Positions 47,606-57,399 of a stretch of 64,000 nucleotides of DNA are shown here, one piece after another. This DNA is from Triglochin maritima (Eukaryota; Streptophyta; Magnoliopsida; Alismatales; Juncaginaceae): NCBI GenBank assembly GCA_963682175.1, contig OY821786.1, forward strand, positions 20,823,501 through 20,887,500, in the 5' to 3' direction. How positions within the stretch are numbered: the first letter of the stretch is position 1; each line of letters begins with the position of its first letter. Below the pieces are notes generated by a model. The model worked only from the letters and a program-made list of their open reading frames with translations, did no database searches and was not told the DNA's origin. The position numbers and the translations under genes were made by a program.

Positions 47606-49187
47606 TCAAGGGCTCATGTAGTTTGTGACTCTTATGCTTTCATATCTAAATTAGAACCTAAGAAAGTAGAACAAGCTTGTAATGATGAATTTTGGTTAAT
47701 GGCTATGCATGAAGAGTTAAACCAATTTGTCCGAAATGACGTTTGGGAACTTGTTGAAAAACCCATTAATCAAACTATTATTGGAACTAAATGGATTTTC
47801 CGAAATAAACTTGATGAGGATGGGAATGTAGTTAGAAACAAAGCTAGACTCGTTGCTCAAGACTACTGCCAAGAGGAGGGAATAGACTTTGATGAAACCT
47901 ATGCTCTCGTGGCTCGTATGGAAGCTATTTGTATGCTTTTAGCTTATGCTTCTTTTAAGGACATTAAACTTTTTCAAATGGATGTTAAAAGTGCCTTCCT
48001 AAATGGAATTATTTCTGAAGAAGTTTAAGTTGCTCAACCCCCCCGGTTTTATAAATGAATCTTATCCGAACCATGTATTTAAACTCAAGAAGGCTCTTTA
48101 TGGACTCAAACAAGCTCCTAGAGCTTGGTATGAGAGGTTGAAAAACTTCTTGATTAATAAAGGATTCTCAATGGGTAAAGTAGACACCACATTATTTGTT
48201 AAAACTCTTAATCATGATTTATTAGTAGTACAAATATATGTTGATGATATTATCTTTGGTGCAAGTAACCCGCGTCTATGCGAAGAATTTTCTAAGTCTA
48301 TGCAGGGAGAGTTCGAAATGAGCCTTATTGGTGAGCTAAATTTCTTTCTCGGACTCCAAATAAAGCAAACTCAAGAGGGCAATTTCATACATCAAGCAAA
48401 GTACACAAAGGAACTTCTCAAACGCTTTGAGCTTGAAACTAGCAAACCTCAAAAGACACCTATGAGTACAAGCGTAAAATTGGACAAAGACGAAAATGGC
48501 AAAGATGTGGACATCAAGAAGTATCGTGGTATGATCGGTTCTTTACTTTATCTTACTGCAAGTCGTCCCGATATTATGTTTGCTGTATGTTTATGTGCAC
48601 GTTTTCAAGCATGTCCAAAAGAAACTCATTTGAATGCATTAAAAAGAATTTTTCGTTATCTAAAGGGCACTTATGATTTTGGACTTTTCTACCCTAAGAC
48701 TAGGACTTTCGATCTTATTGCCTATAGTGACGCCGACTATGCCGGTTGTATTTTAGATCGTAAGAGTACTAGTGGCACTTGTCAATTTCTGGGTAAATCT
48801 CTTGTCTCATGGTTTAGTAAGAAACAAAACAGTGTTGCATTATCAACAACCGAGGCTGAATATATCGCCGCCGGTTGTGCTTGTGCACAAGTCCTTTGGA
48901 TGAGGCAAACCCTCAAGGACTTGCAACTTGAGTTTCAAATTACACTAATTTATTGTGATAATACGAGTGCTATCAACCTTTCCAAAAATCCTATCTTGCA
49001 TTCAAGAACTAAGCACATAGAAGTTAGACATCATTTTCTTAGAGATCATGCAAATAAAGAAGACATTAAACTTATATTTGTTCCCACAAATGATCAATTA
49101 GCGGATATATTCACCAAACCTTTAAATGTTGATCAATTCAATCTCATTAGACTCAATCTTGGGATGTGTACCCTAAATGACATTTGA
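47606..49187 (+). pseudogene. Reverse transcriptase and RNase H of element G
   Basis: 47699-48028 has the start of copia RT (WELVEKP, IGTKWIFRNKLDEDG, FQMDVKSAFLNG). It is ended by TAA at 48026-48028, followed at once by an extra base in a C run near 48040. 48043-49187 continues in the new frame with KKALYGLKQAPRAWYERL, the catalytic YVDDIIFGASN, and RNase H with YSDADYAG, KSTSGTCQFLG, LSTTEAEYIAA and HIEVRHHFLRDH. Apart from these two lesions the domain is well preserved, so inactivation is recent. Confidence 0.92.
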
Positions 49188-49975
49188 GTACGTTTTACTT
49201 GAGCCCATTTGACTATATTTGGTTCTAGTATCTCTTGATTTTTGAAGCTTTGTTCTGGCTTTTACTGTGGCACCAGTCGACCGGTAATGAGAATTAGTTC
49301 GACCGGTGATGAGTTGTTTCTTGACCGAAATCTTTTTGTTCAACCGATTTCCTGAGTTTGTTCGACCGAGTCTATTCTTTCGGTCGACCGGTCGTATTTG
49401 TTCAACCGATAGCAGGGATCTTAAGTTTTCGACTTTGAGTTTTTGGTCGACCGCTCATGTTTTCCGTGCGGCCGTTTTTAATAGTTCGGTCGACCGGTTT
49501 GTTTTGTTCAACTGATATCAGGGATGATAAGTTTTCGATTTTGAGTCTTTGTTCGACCGCAAGTGTTTTCCGTGCGACCGTTTTTAATAGGGTGGTCGAC
49601 CGGTATGGTTTGTTCGACTGATAGCAGGGGATTGTGTCTGCCTTGTTCTTCGGTCCGGTCGACCAAAATTTGCTTCTGTCCGACCGTTCGCTTTGTCGAC
49701 TTAAGTTTTTACCTTCTTCTTTAATCTTTCGGTCGACCACAAGATGGATCGATCGACCGGTTCTGTCGTTTTCTGCTACTTTTAGGGTAAAATCGAAACA
49801 TGTTTTTCACTTTTACCCATCTCTCTCTCAAACCCTAAGCCTTCCGCATCTCGTTCCTCCCTCGATTTCGCACTTTTCCTGCGGTAAAACTCAATTTTTT
49901 TTGCATTTTATCGCTTCTCATCATCTCCTCTTCATTTTGCACCCATTTTTTTCCCCCAAACTCGATTTCTTCACC
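49188..49975 (+). other. Spacer between pol and the extra frame of element G
   Basis: Non-coding, with at least six GGTCGACC/GTTCGACC-type motifs between 49276 and 49765, the same motif that fills the LTRs of this element. Confidence 0.75.
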
Positions 49976-51229
49976 ATGACTGGGAAGAAAATGGCTATCC
50001 GCAAGAAACGTTCGGTTGCTTCCACTACTTCCACCGAAAAACGCACTAAGAAGGTCCACGATCGCTCCTCTACTACCCCCAATGTCCGGCATCCGCCCGC
50101 GCCTCCAACTCTTGCCTTCCATCCTATTGACGAGTTTGCCAAAAGCGATTGGGAGAAAAAGCTCTCGGCGGCTCCTTTCATTCCCAACCGTACAGTTGAG
50201 GTAGCGGACTTTCATGACTACTCTCTTAAATCGTGCTTAGATGCTAATGGCCTTACACATTGTCTCACACATCTAGCTTCAAAACCTTATTATCCGTTTT
50301 TGGTTCAACAATTCTATTGTAATCTTCGTTTTGAACCAAATCACCACATTGCTCGTACGATGATCAATGGATTTAGATATGAAATTGTCCCCGGAACTCT
50401 TGCTGAAGCTTTTGGCTTAGAGTTCTCGGATGTTCATTTATATGTTGATCACCCTCTTAGTGTACTTGAAAACATCACTCATGATGATATGATTGCTGAA
50501 TTATATGCCTTTCCACCTCCTTCCAAAAATGGTTTTATTATTCACAACTCCTCCTTGATGCATCCTTTTGCTCGCGTCTTGGCTTATATCGTATCATTCA
50601 ATTTGCTCCCTAAACATGGTCATCATAACGAAATCTCTTATACGGAGCTTGTGTGTATCTATTGCATCTACAAGAAAATTCCGGTTAATTGGCCTTTATT
50701 CATTTTCCTCCATATGCGCTTTAAGAAAGGGAGGTATCTCCCTTATCCCATGTTGCTCACCGCTCTCTTTGACCTTCTGAAAATTCGTGTTACCAATTGT
50801 CCATCGGCCACATACAAATACCAAATCTGTAAGACCACTCTCTCAAAAATGAAAACCATTGCCTCATCTTCTTTTCAACCGTCCTCTGAGGGAGATTCTG
50901 AGCAAGAAGATGAAGCTGATGTGCCAGCCGATCCTCGTTGGATGCCCCAGCCATCTCAGCAGGAGGGTCACTGTTCTTGGGGAGAAGGCGATGAATCTGC
51001 TTGGCAGGAGAGTCAGTGGAGATCCGCTTATACTGACTACACTCCGGATCATTCCTTTCAGCAGTTGTCGGATCGTTTTGATGCGTTTGAAGCTTCCACT
51101 TCTCAACGACTTGATCGTTTTGAAGCTTCGACATCTCAACACCCTGTGCGTCTTGACGCTAAGTTCGACTCGGTGCTTCATGGCATTGACTCTCTCACAT
51201 CTATGTTTCGTGATCGTTTTGGACATTGA
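49976..51229 (+). CDS. Additional open reading frame of element G (plant transposon protein-like)
   Basis: 417 residues, intact, starting MTGKKMAIRKKRSVASTT and lying between pol and the 3' LTR in sense orientation. Open sequence extends upstream, but this ATG follows a C/T-rich stretch and begins the recognisable region. Residues 1-45 are basic. Residues about 55-290 resemble the family annotated as putative plant transposon protein, with VADFHDYSLKSCLDANGL, FYCNLRF, YTELVCIYCIYKKIPVNWP and FIFLHMRFKK. After that comes an acidic Gln/Ser/Glu-rich part and a repeated DRFDAFEASTSQ unit. SIRE elements can carry an envelope-like gene here, but I see no signal peptide or clear membrane segment, so I do not call it an envelope. 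Function unknown. Confidence 0.75.
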   Translation: MTGKKMAIRKKRSVASTTSTEKRTKKVHDRSSTTPNVRHPPAPPTLAFHPIDEFAKSDWEKKLSAAPFIPNRTVEVADFHDYSLKSCLDANGLTHCLTHLASKPYYPFLVQQFYCNLRFEPNHHIARTMINGFRYEIVPGTLAEAFGLEFSDVHLYVDHPLSVLENITHDDMIAELYAFPPPSKNGFIIHNSSLMHPFARVLAYIVSFNLLPKHGHHNEISYTELVCIYCIYKKIPVNWPLFIFLHMRFKKGRYLPYPMLLTALFDLLKIRVTNCPSATYKYQICKTTLSKMKTIASSSFQPSSEGDSEQEDEADVPADPRWMPQPSQQEGHCSWGEGDESAWQESQWRSAYTDYTPDHSFQQLSDRFDAFEASTSQRLDRFEASTSQHPVRLDAKFDSVLHGIDSLTSMFRDRFGH

Positions 51230-51583
51230 GTTGGTTGTCGTTTTTTTAATGGTTTAATGTTGGTTGGTCGTATGTCTTGTATGATTTGTTTTCCACTTTG
51301 GTTGTGTGGTGTATCATTTGCGTGTGTTGTATTTTGAACCTTTCATTACTTATTGCATGTTTTGCTTCTCCTTCATTGTTTGTTTTGGCAAATGGATGTG
51401 CTTTAGTTGTTGGATATTCTCTTTCAGTTTTTTTGATTATGCCAAAGGGGGAGAGTAATACTACTCATACATGTCTATTGGGTTTACAAATGCCATATAG
51501 CTAGGGGGAGCTATAAGATAGGGGGAGCATTGAGTAGAATTCATTGAAATAACATGTACTTAATTTGATAAGTTGTCATCATC

Positions 51584-51595
51584 AAAAAAAGGGAG
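51584..51595 (+). other. Polypurine tract of element G
   Basis: AAAAAAAGGGAG directly before the 3' LTR at 51598, the expected plus-strand primer. A second purine run with GGGGGAGAG is at about 51446. Confidence 0.85.
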
Positions 51596-51597
51596 AT

Positions 51598-53118
51598 TGT
51601 TGGCTTTTTGGCTAATGATTGCTTATCCGTTTTGATGATTAATCAACACATAACTTAAACACATGTAATTCGTTCATATCACTCTTGCACAATACACATA
51701 TATTGTTTTGTACTAACATTTCAGGTGACAAGTTTAACGAGAAGTGAAGTTGAAGAGTAGATAGGTTTACATTATTGTCATTAGGATTTAAATGTAACTT
51801 GAGCACTTAAATCTTGATGCATTGCATATCATGACTCTTTAGGATTCCATGGAAGTAGAACTAAACGTTCAAATTCCATACAAAACTTCTTTAGAAATCA
51901 ATCAAACCATATCCAGGAATTCTGCACTCAATCGGTCGACCATCTGGTTCGACCGTTTAATCTAAAAACTGTTTTCTGAACCCTTTCGGTCGACCGAACT
52001 GTGTTCTGGTTTCTACCGGTTCATTAGAATAACTTAAGGTATTTTGGTCGACCGATCAACTGTTCATACGTGCTGGAAGACACGTGCCTTAGTGCAAACC
52101 GGTCGACCGAAAGTCCTTTTCTGTTCGACCGGTTGATTTCTATTTTTGTCTTCTTTTGTGACCGTTATACTTGTCGTATTATACAACGGTCATATACACA
52201 TACTTTCACCTATCCTCAAATACATAGCTTACCGGTCGAACAATTCTTATTTACCGGTCGACCGTTTGACCATTGATCGTTCGTAGCATTCTTCCTGCTA
52301 TCGGTCGATACCACCTTGGTTCGACTGAACACACTTTGTCTCTACCGAACCTTACACATCGGTCGACCGTTTCCTTGTTTCGTTCGACCGGTACACTTAA
52401 GTTTCATCCCAGTTAGTTCGACCGTTCCTAGTTTGTTTGACCGTTTGACTACTATTCACGTAACCGGTCGACCGTTTCATTCTTACCGGTCGACCGAACA
52501 TTGACAGAATTGCTCCCTGAATTTCTGGTTTGTGTATCTTACACAAAACCCAATCAAATCTTTCTCAAACGGCTAGAAAACTTAAGAGGCTTATATATAG
52601 AGCTTATATCATCTTTACAAGGTTACCAATCCAATCTCTAAGCTCTCATTGTGCTAAAAACTTCCAAGTGCTCTTACTCTCTTTATTGCTCTCAACCACT
52701 CTCTTGATCAATCATTCAATTGCATTCATCATCAAATTCAAGTGCTCAAGAGTAGGTTACACAAAGTCTACTACAAAGGAGTTGTACAAGCTTCCGGAGT
52801 GAAGCTCTTCTCGAGTTGTGAGAAGGAGGTCCAAGCTTGGCGAGAGTGTTCGCAAGCTTGAATTGTAAAGGCTCGATCTTTGCCCGGAAAGAAGATCAAA
52901 TTAGTGAAGATCGTGAAGTTGCTCAAGGAAGAGCAATTCACAAGAGAGGACTAGGATCCGGTGCTTGGATCCAAACCTCTATACATCCGGTGTTTGGTTT
53001 GCCTTTTCATCTCACTATTTTCATTGGTTATCTTGTTATTGCACAAATAGTTAGTAGTGAGTAATTAGTCTATAAACCCCCCCTTAAGACTAATATTTAA
53101 GGCAAATTAGATCCTACA
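51598..53118 (+). mobile_element. 3' LTR of element G
   Basis: 1,521 bp, nearly identical to 42804-44328. It is followed by the GAAAG duplication and then the remainder of element F's 5' LTR. Confidence 0.95.
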
Positions 53119-53123
53119 GAAAG

Positions 53124-53503
53124 GGCTGCCTGTCGTTAGTGTGGAGCTAACAGGTGTGCGTCTGACTGATTGATAGATTTCAGAAGCACAGGATGTGGTC
53201 GAATCTGAATGGGGGTTTCAGATTGTTATGCATGCATATTATTTGTGATGCATGTCTCTTGATTGTGCTTATTGACTGAATGTCATATTCCGTATTATTT
53301 TCCACATGATTATGATTCTAATTGATTGACAGTTGGAACTTGCGGGCTGTCGAGCTCACAATTTGTTGATTATATTTTTCAAATTATTATGGGCCTATCA
53401 GATGGATATAAATATCAGAGTGTACTGCGGTCCGGATCGTGGATCGTATCTTAACGCACCGGGTTCGGGCGGGTAAGCACTTGTCCGGGCTCGGGGCGTT
53501 ACA
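53124..53503 (+). mobile_element. 5' LTR of element F, second segment
   Basis: Continues 42442-42803 after the copia insertion and matches 54237-54615 closely. It ends GGGGCGTTACA. Confidence 0.88.
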
Positions 53504-53874
53504 AATGATATTAGAGCAATACGATCCTCAGAATTAGTCGGGATTTGGATTTGAAATAAAATTTTGGTTGGATTTGGATTTGAGAGATTGGATTTAGAAG
53601 TATTGACTATTGATTTAAATGTGAATTTTGACTTGGTTGGATTTGCTACCAAATTATTAATAAATAATGAAAGATGAATTTAGAGATATTTGGACTTGAG
53701 TTCAAATGTGAATTTGGATTTGGTTGGATTGATTATCTAAATTATGAGCGATAAGTGGTGTTAGGTTTTTAGATTTGATAAATAATGAGTTGAAAAATTT
53801 GTATTGATTTGTTCGGATTGAGACAGTATTGAGATCAAATTTCGAGGACAAAATTTCTTTTAAGGATGGTAGAA
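53504..53874 (+). other. Remnant interior of element F
   Basis: 371 bp. It starts with a sequence like a tRNA-Met primer site (TGATATTAGAGCA) and ends with a purine-rich segment ATTTCTTTTAAGGATGGTAGAA, preceded by TTCGAGGACAAAATT, as in chromoviruses. No coding capacity. Confidence 0.8.
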
Positions 53875-54615
53875 TGTAATATCCTGAATTTTTTAGTTGA
53901 GGTAATAATCAAATATCTTAATGGACTAATTAAGATTGTTGGATGATTGTGTGGTTTTAGGAGAAGATGGAATTTTGAGAAGAATATAGAGAAGAAAAAA
54001 AGGAGATTTTGAGGCAAGTACTTATTCGTTATTCTTCAGTTTCATATCATGTCTGTCTCTCTTGATATTCGTAGTTGCATGCATGTTGAGCATTAATATT
54101 GATTTTATGGATATGCATATGATTGCATGGTGGTGTTTCGGTCGACATGTCCTGTGACTGTATGTATGTTTCTGGTTGAGCCACTTAGGAAAGAGCTGCC
54201 TAGCGGACAGCGTGGAGCCACCCGAGAGAGGAAAGGGCTGTCTTTTGTTAGTGTGGAGCTACCAGGTGTGCGTCTGACTGATTGATAGATTTCAGAAGCA
54301 CAGGATGTGGTCGAATCTGAATGGGGGTTTCAGATTGTTATGCATGCGTATTATTTGTGATGCATGTCTTTTGATTGTGCTTATTGACTGAATGTCATAT
54401 TCCGTATTATTTTCCACATGATTATGATTATGATTGATTGACGGTTGGAACTTGCGGGTTGTCGAGCTCACATTTTGTTGATTATATTTTTCAGATTATT
54501 ATGGGTCTATCATATGGATATAAATATCAGAGTTTGCAGTGGTCAGGATCTCGGATCGTATCTTAACGCACCGGGTTCAGGCGGGTGAGCACATGTCCGG
54601 GCTCGGGGCGTTACA
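53875..54615 (+). mobile_element. 3' LTR of element F
   Basis: 741 bp, TGTAATATCC to GCGTTACA, followed by the target duplication AACGA at 54616-54620. It shows a modest number of differences from the 5' LTR. Confidence 0.88.
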
Positions 54616-54620
54616 AACGA

Positions 54621-55152
54621 CGACTTCTCCATATTGCTTCCAAAAATTCCATTTTACTTCATAAAAATAGGTCATTTTTAATAGTCCTAATTCTTAGCGG
54701 TCATGATGAATTTGAAGATCAGAATGTGGGACGATCGAGATTCAATTTGTGTTTTTCAATGAAAAATAAATAACCGACAACTTAGAATAATTTGAGTGAC
54801 CAAACAACCGACAAGGTACAGATGTAATCAAAAGAAATAAATATTAAAAAATAAAACATTTGTAGCATTAGTGGGTGTGAAAAGGTTGATTGACCGCTTA
54901 AGAGGAAGAAATTACAAAAAATGTATTTATGTGATCCTACGGATTTTAAGTATGAAGGATGAGATTGCTACTAATAATTTAATTTTTCGTTATAGAAAAA
55001 TAGTTGATTGTTCCTAGCTATTAAATGGTTTAACGGTCATGATAAATTTGAGAATCAGAAAGTGGACGGTTGAGATTGAATCTATCTTTTTCAATACAAA
55101 ATGAATAAAAGATGTTAATATCAATTCGAAGGACCAAACAATCGACGATATA
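54621..55152. other. Intergenic sequence
   Basis: AT-rich. Two degenerate direct copies of a segment around AGCGGTCATGATGAATTTGA (54697 and 55033) are visible. No gene recognised. Confidence 0.5.
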
Positions 55153-55161
55153 TATTAATTA

Positions 55162-56235
55162 TTCTTTGTTTGGGTGCATCTCGCAGATGGTCTCATTGGC
55201 GATATACACCTGGAATTTTGTTATTACTGAAGGTACACCAGTAAGCCGACACATATTTGCTCATATGCATCTGTGTCGTTAGTAGGACTCACTACGTCAC
55301 TGATTCTGTTCAACCCCGTTAGTCAATTTGTAAATTAAACCTCTTAAATACAGATTTCTTTAATATTAATAGAAACAAAAATAAATAAAAAGTAAAATAA
55401 TAAAAATCCTAGTCTTAGTACAAAAGCTGTAAGTTTTCAAACATGAATCGCAAATTAATCTCATTTTTTATAATCAAAACATGGTTCCAAAACAATCATA
55501 AAGAACCAATCTTTCACGTTCTTCCAGACACCAACAAATTACATTGACCAACATTCGAAACATACCATTGGAATCGGAGGTAGAACAATAGAAGAGGAAT
55601 ATCCCGTAGATCGGAGTCAAGAACAAGTCCCCTTCCCTCTCTTGCATAGCACCTAAGTGCGGTCCCGATGACCTCGGAAACCCTCTCCTCCTCCCTCACA
55701 ACGAATCTAATCGGCTTGGCGCTTCCAAGAAGGCTAACGGTGATCAGAAACTGGGGCCTTTCGGCACCTTTCCTCGTCAGGACGGCCATAGGAGGGGAAG
55801 ATCAGATCTTTGGGGCTGGAAGGGGATCTAGGAGGCAGCGGGGGGCTCAATGGTCGAGGCCAAGGGAGCGGTGGTACCAACTTTGCATGCACGAGGCGAA
55901 GGAGAGATTGAGAGAGATCACCATCAACGGGGTGGAGAGACGGGGGAGGTTGCGGCGGTCGACCGACGGAATTAGGACCGACTGTGTTGAAGAAGGTTTT
56001 TTATGTTTTTAACTTTTTCTTTTTAATATTAAGTATATTTTTATTTTACGATGTTTAATTTACAAATTGTCTAACAGTATTGAACGAAAACGTTGACGGA
56101 TTAGGCTTCACTAACGACAGATGTGCATATAAGCAAATATGTTTAGCTTGCAGGTGCATATCCGACAATAGCAAAAACTCTTATGCATATCGTCAATTAG
56201 GATACCTACGACTTAAACCCAAGCAAAAAACCAAA
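55162..56235 (-). mobile_element. Pack-MULE-like element carrying a gene fragment
   Basis: 1,074 bp with diverged terminal inverted repeats of roughly 200 bp (55162-55370 and 56020-56235). A shared core such as CAATTTGTAAATTAAAC appears in inverted orientation at 55324-55340. A perfect 9-bp target duplication TATTAATTA lies at 55153-55161 and 56236-56244, the size expected for Mutator-like elements. The interior (55510-55990) is markedly GC-richer than its ends and contains a protein-like sequence but no transposase. Small size, long inverted ends and a captured exon-like core define a Pack-MULE. Confidence 0.82.
55550..55789 (-). pseudogene. Captured fragment resembling a plant DUF7054-type protein
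   Basis: The frame starting at 55789 reads MAVLTRKGAERPQFLITVSLLGSA in order, then a segment with FVVREEERVSEVIGTALRCY and REGRGLVLDSDL (broken here for length). The pattern of a beta-strand-rich N-terminus, an xxTV/VxEVI helix and YAREGRGxxLxSD matches my recollection of a small plant family of unknown function (DUF7054). After LDSDL, resemblance continues only in another frame (FYCSTSDSN), followed by a good splice donor GGTATGT at about 55565. So a one-base shift may be present. No second exon is visible inside the element. Family assignment is tentative. Confidence 0.5.
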
Positions 56236-56276
56236 TATTAATTAGGACCAAAAATAGTGACAATCATATAGTATAT

Positions 56277-56702
56277 GAGGTTTTTGCTACAGTACACCCC
56301 GTAAGTGTCCAAATTGGCCATATGCGTATGCTTTTTCGGTATTACCGCATATACATCTAGATGTAGAAAGCATCATATTTGCGCAAATGCACCTGGGCCG
56401 TTTGTAGGCCCCACTCCAGAGAGACGACGTGAATGGGCCGTTAATAACCGTCCAAATCAGTTCGTGATCCGTTTGATAGGACGTGTGATTTGGGATTGAC
56501 TGTAGCAATTTTTTTTACTAAGACTAAACTAAGACCATGACTAAACAATTACCGTGCTGGAATCACTCTGCATCGAATCACTCTGGATCGACTGTGGAAT
56601 CACTCTGGAATCATTCTGGATCGTCTCTCGAATAATTCTGGATCGACTTTGGAATAATTCTGGATCCACTCTTGAATCAATCTGGATCCAGTGACTGTAG
56701 TC
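56277..56702 (+). repeat. Left terminal inverted repeat of the MULE
   Basis: The outer 230 bp are unique sequence. The inner part (56560-56700) is a run of about eight degenerate units of 16-18 bp on the pattern GGAATCACTCTGGATCGACT. It is mirrored at the right end. Confidence 0.9.
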
Positions 56703-57030
56703 CCACGGACACGTATGAGACCTGGTCGTTCGACTTTGGAATGGCTCTGGAATGACGCGTCACACGTCAGAGACCACTAGACAAATATGTTCCAGAAAAG
56801 GGGTTGATCTGGAAATTCCTTTGTACAGTTGACGCGCAAAGGTTCCCGTGATCAGAGGGGAACGACTGTTGAACATCAAGAACAAAAATTACCATTAATA
56901 CATGAGAAGACGTATCGTAAAGGAATTTGTATGTGAAAAGACCTCCGTATTTGAAAGAGATAAAGTTTGTACATAAGTCATACAATTATTTTGAGACGGA
57001 CATGTTATGAAGCAACAAGCGTGAGTCCAG

Positions 57031-57339
57031 ATGAGTCAAGAGTCAGTACAGAGTAATTCCGGAGGCTATCCTAAGTGTGTAGAAAATGAACATCGCCAAC
57101 GATGTAAGGAGTTGCAGGCTGTGGAGACGTCCATAATGTTCTGCCGGTGGAGAATGACGAGCTGCGTGGATGACTGGAAGAGAGCCATGCGCACTGGAAA
57201 CCCTGACACACATAAGACAATCGATCTAGCCATTGAAGAACATTTCTTAGAATTGAAGGACCTCGAGGAGAAACGATGGCGGTTGGTAGAGGAATTAATG
57301 TCGAATTATCCCCGCCCTTTTGAATCTTCATCCGATTAG
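57031..57339 (+). CDS. Small hypothetical protein inside the MULE
   Basis: 102 residues, starting MSQESVQSNSGGYPKCVENE and ending PRPFESSSD. It is charged and mostly helical in appearance, with a possible coiled coil in the last 50 residues (AIEEHFLELKDLEEKRWRLV). An AATAAA signal lies at 57398-57403, about 60 bp after the stop. The left inverted repeat lies about 330 bp upstream and could supply the promoter. MuDR of maize has a second gene convergent to the transposase, and this frame has the same placement, but I see no sequence likeness to name it. It may be element-specific or chance. Confidence 0.4.
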   Translation: MSQESVQSNSGGYPKCVENEHRQRCKELQAVETSIMFCRWRMTSCVDDWKRAMRTGNPDTHKTIDLAIEEHFLELKDLEEKRWRLVEELMSNYPRPFESSSD

Positions 57340-57399
57340 GACCTGTAGGAGTTTTGTTGTGTCTGGGCATGTACTTTCACTTTCAGTTTCGCTTCGTAA

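Larger units (their letters stand above)
42804..53118 (+). mobile_element. Element G: full-length SIRE-like Ty1/copia retrotransposon
   Basis: 10,315 bp with LTRs 42804-44328 and 51598-53118 and a perfect target duplication GAAAG at 42799-42803 and 53119-53123. It is inserted in the 5' LTR of element F. The order is primer site, gag, protease, integrase, RT, RNase H, a further reading frame and polypurine tract. Integrase before RT defines Ty1/copia; the long LTRs, large gag and extra 3' frame fit the SIRE/Maximus lineage. By eye the LTRs differ at about 20-25 sites. The pol region has several stops and frame shifts, so this copy is not autonomous. Confidence 0.95.
42442..54615 (+). mobile_element. 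Element F: internally deleted chromovirus (Tekay-like LTR retrotransposon)
   Basis: Two LTRs of about 742 bp start TGTAATATCC and end GGGGCGTTACA, a pattern known from plant Tekay/Del chromoviruses. The 5' LTR is 42442-42803 joined to 53124-53503; the 3' LTR is 53875-54615. The target duplication AACGA is perfect at 42437-42441 and 54616-54620. Only about 370 bp of interior remains (53504-53874), with no genes. Without the nested copia element it would be about 1.85 kb. Orientation is given by the primer-site-like sequence after the first LTR and the purine tract before the second. Confidence 0.88.

Noticed and set aside
49634..49975. Upstream extension of the 531-codon frame
   Set aside because: The extension covers GGTCGACC-rich spacer and pyrimidine-rich leader. 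The ATG at 49976 starts the protein-like part.
55668..56012. 114-codon plus-strand frame in the Pack-MULE
   Set aside because: Antisense to the captured exon; charged and Arg-rich as expected from the opposite strand of a GC-rich UTR.
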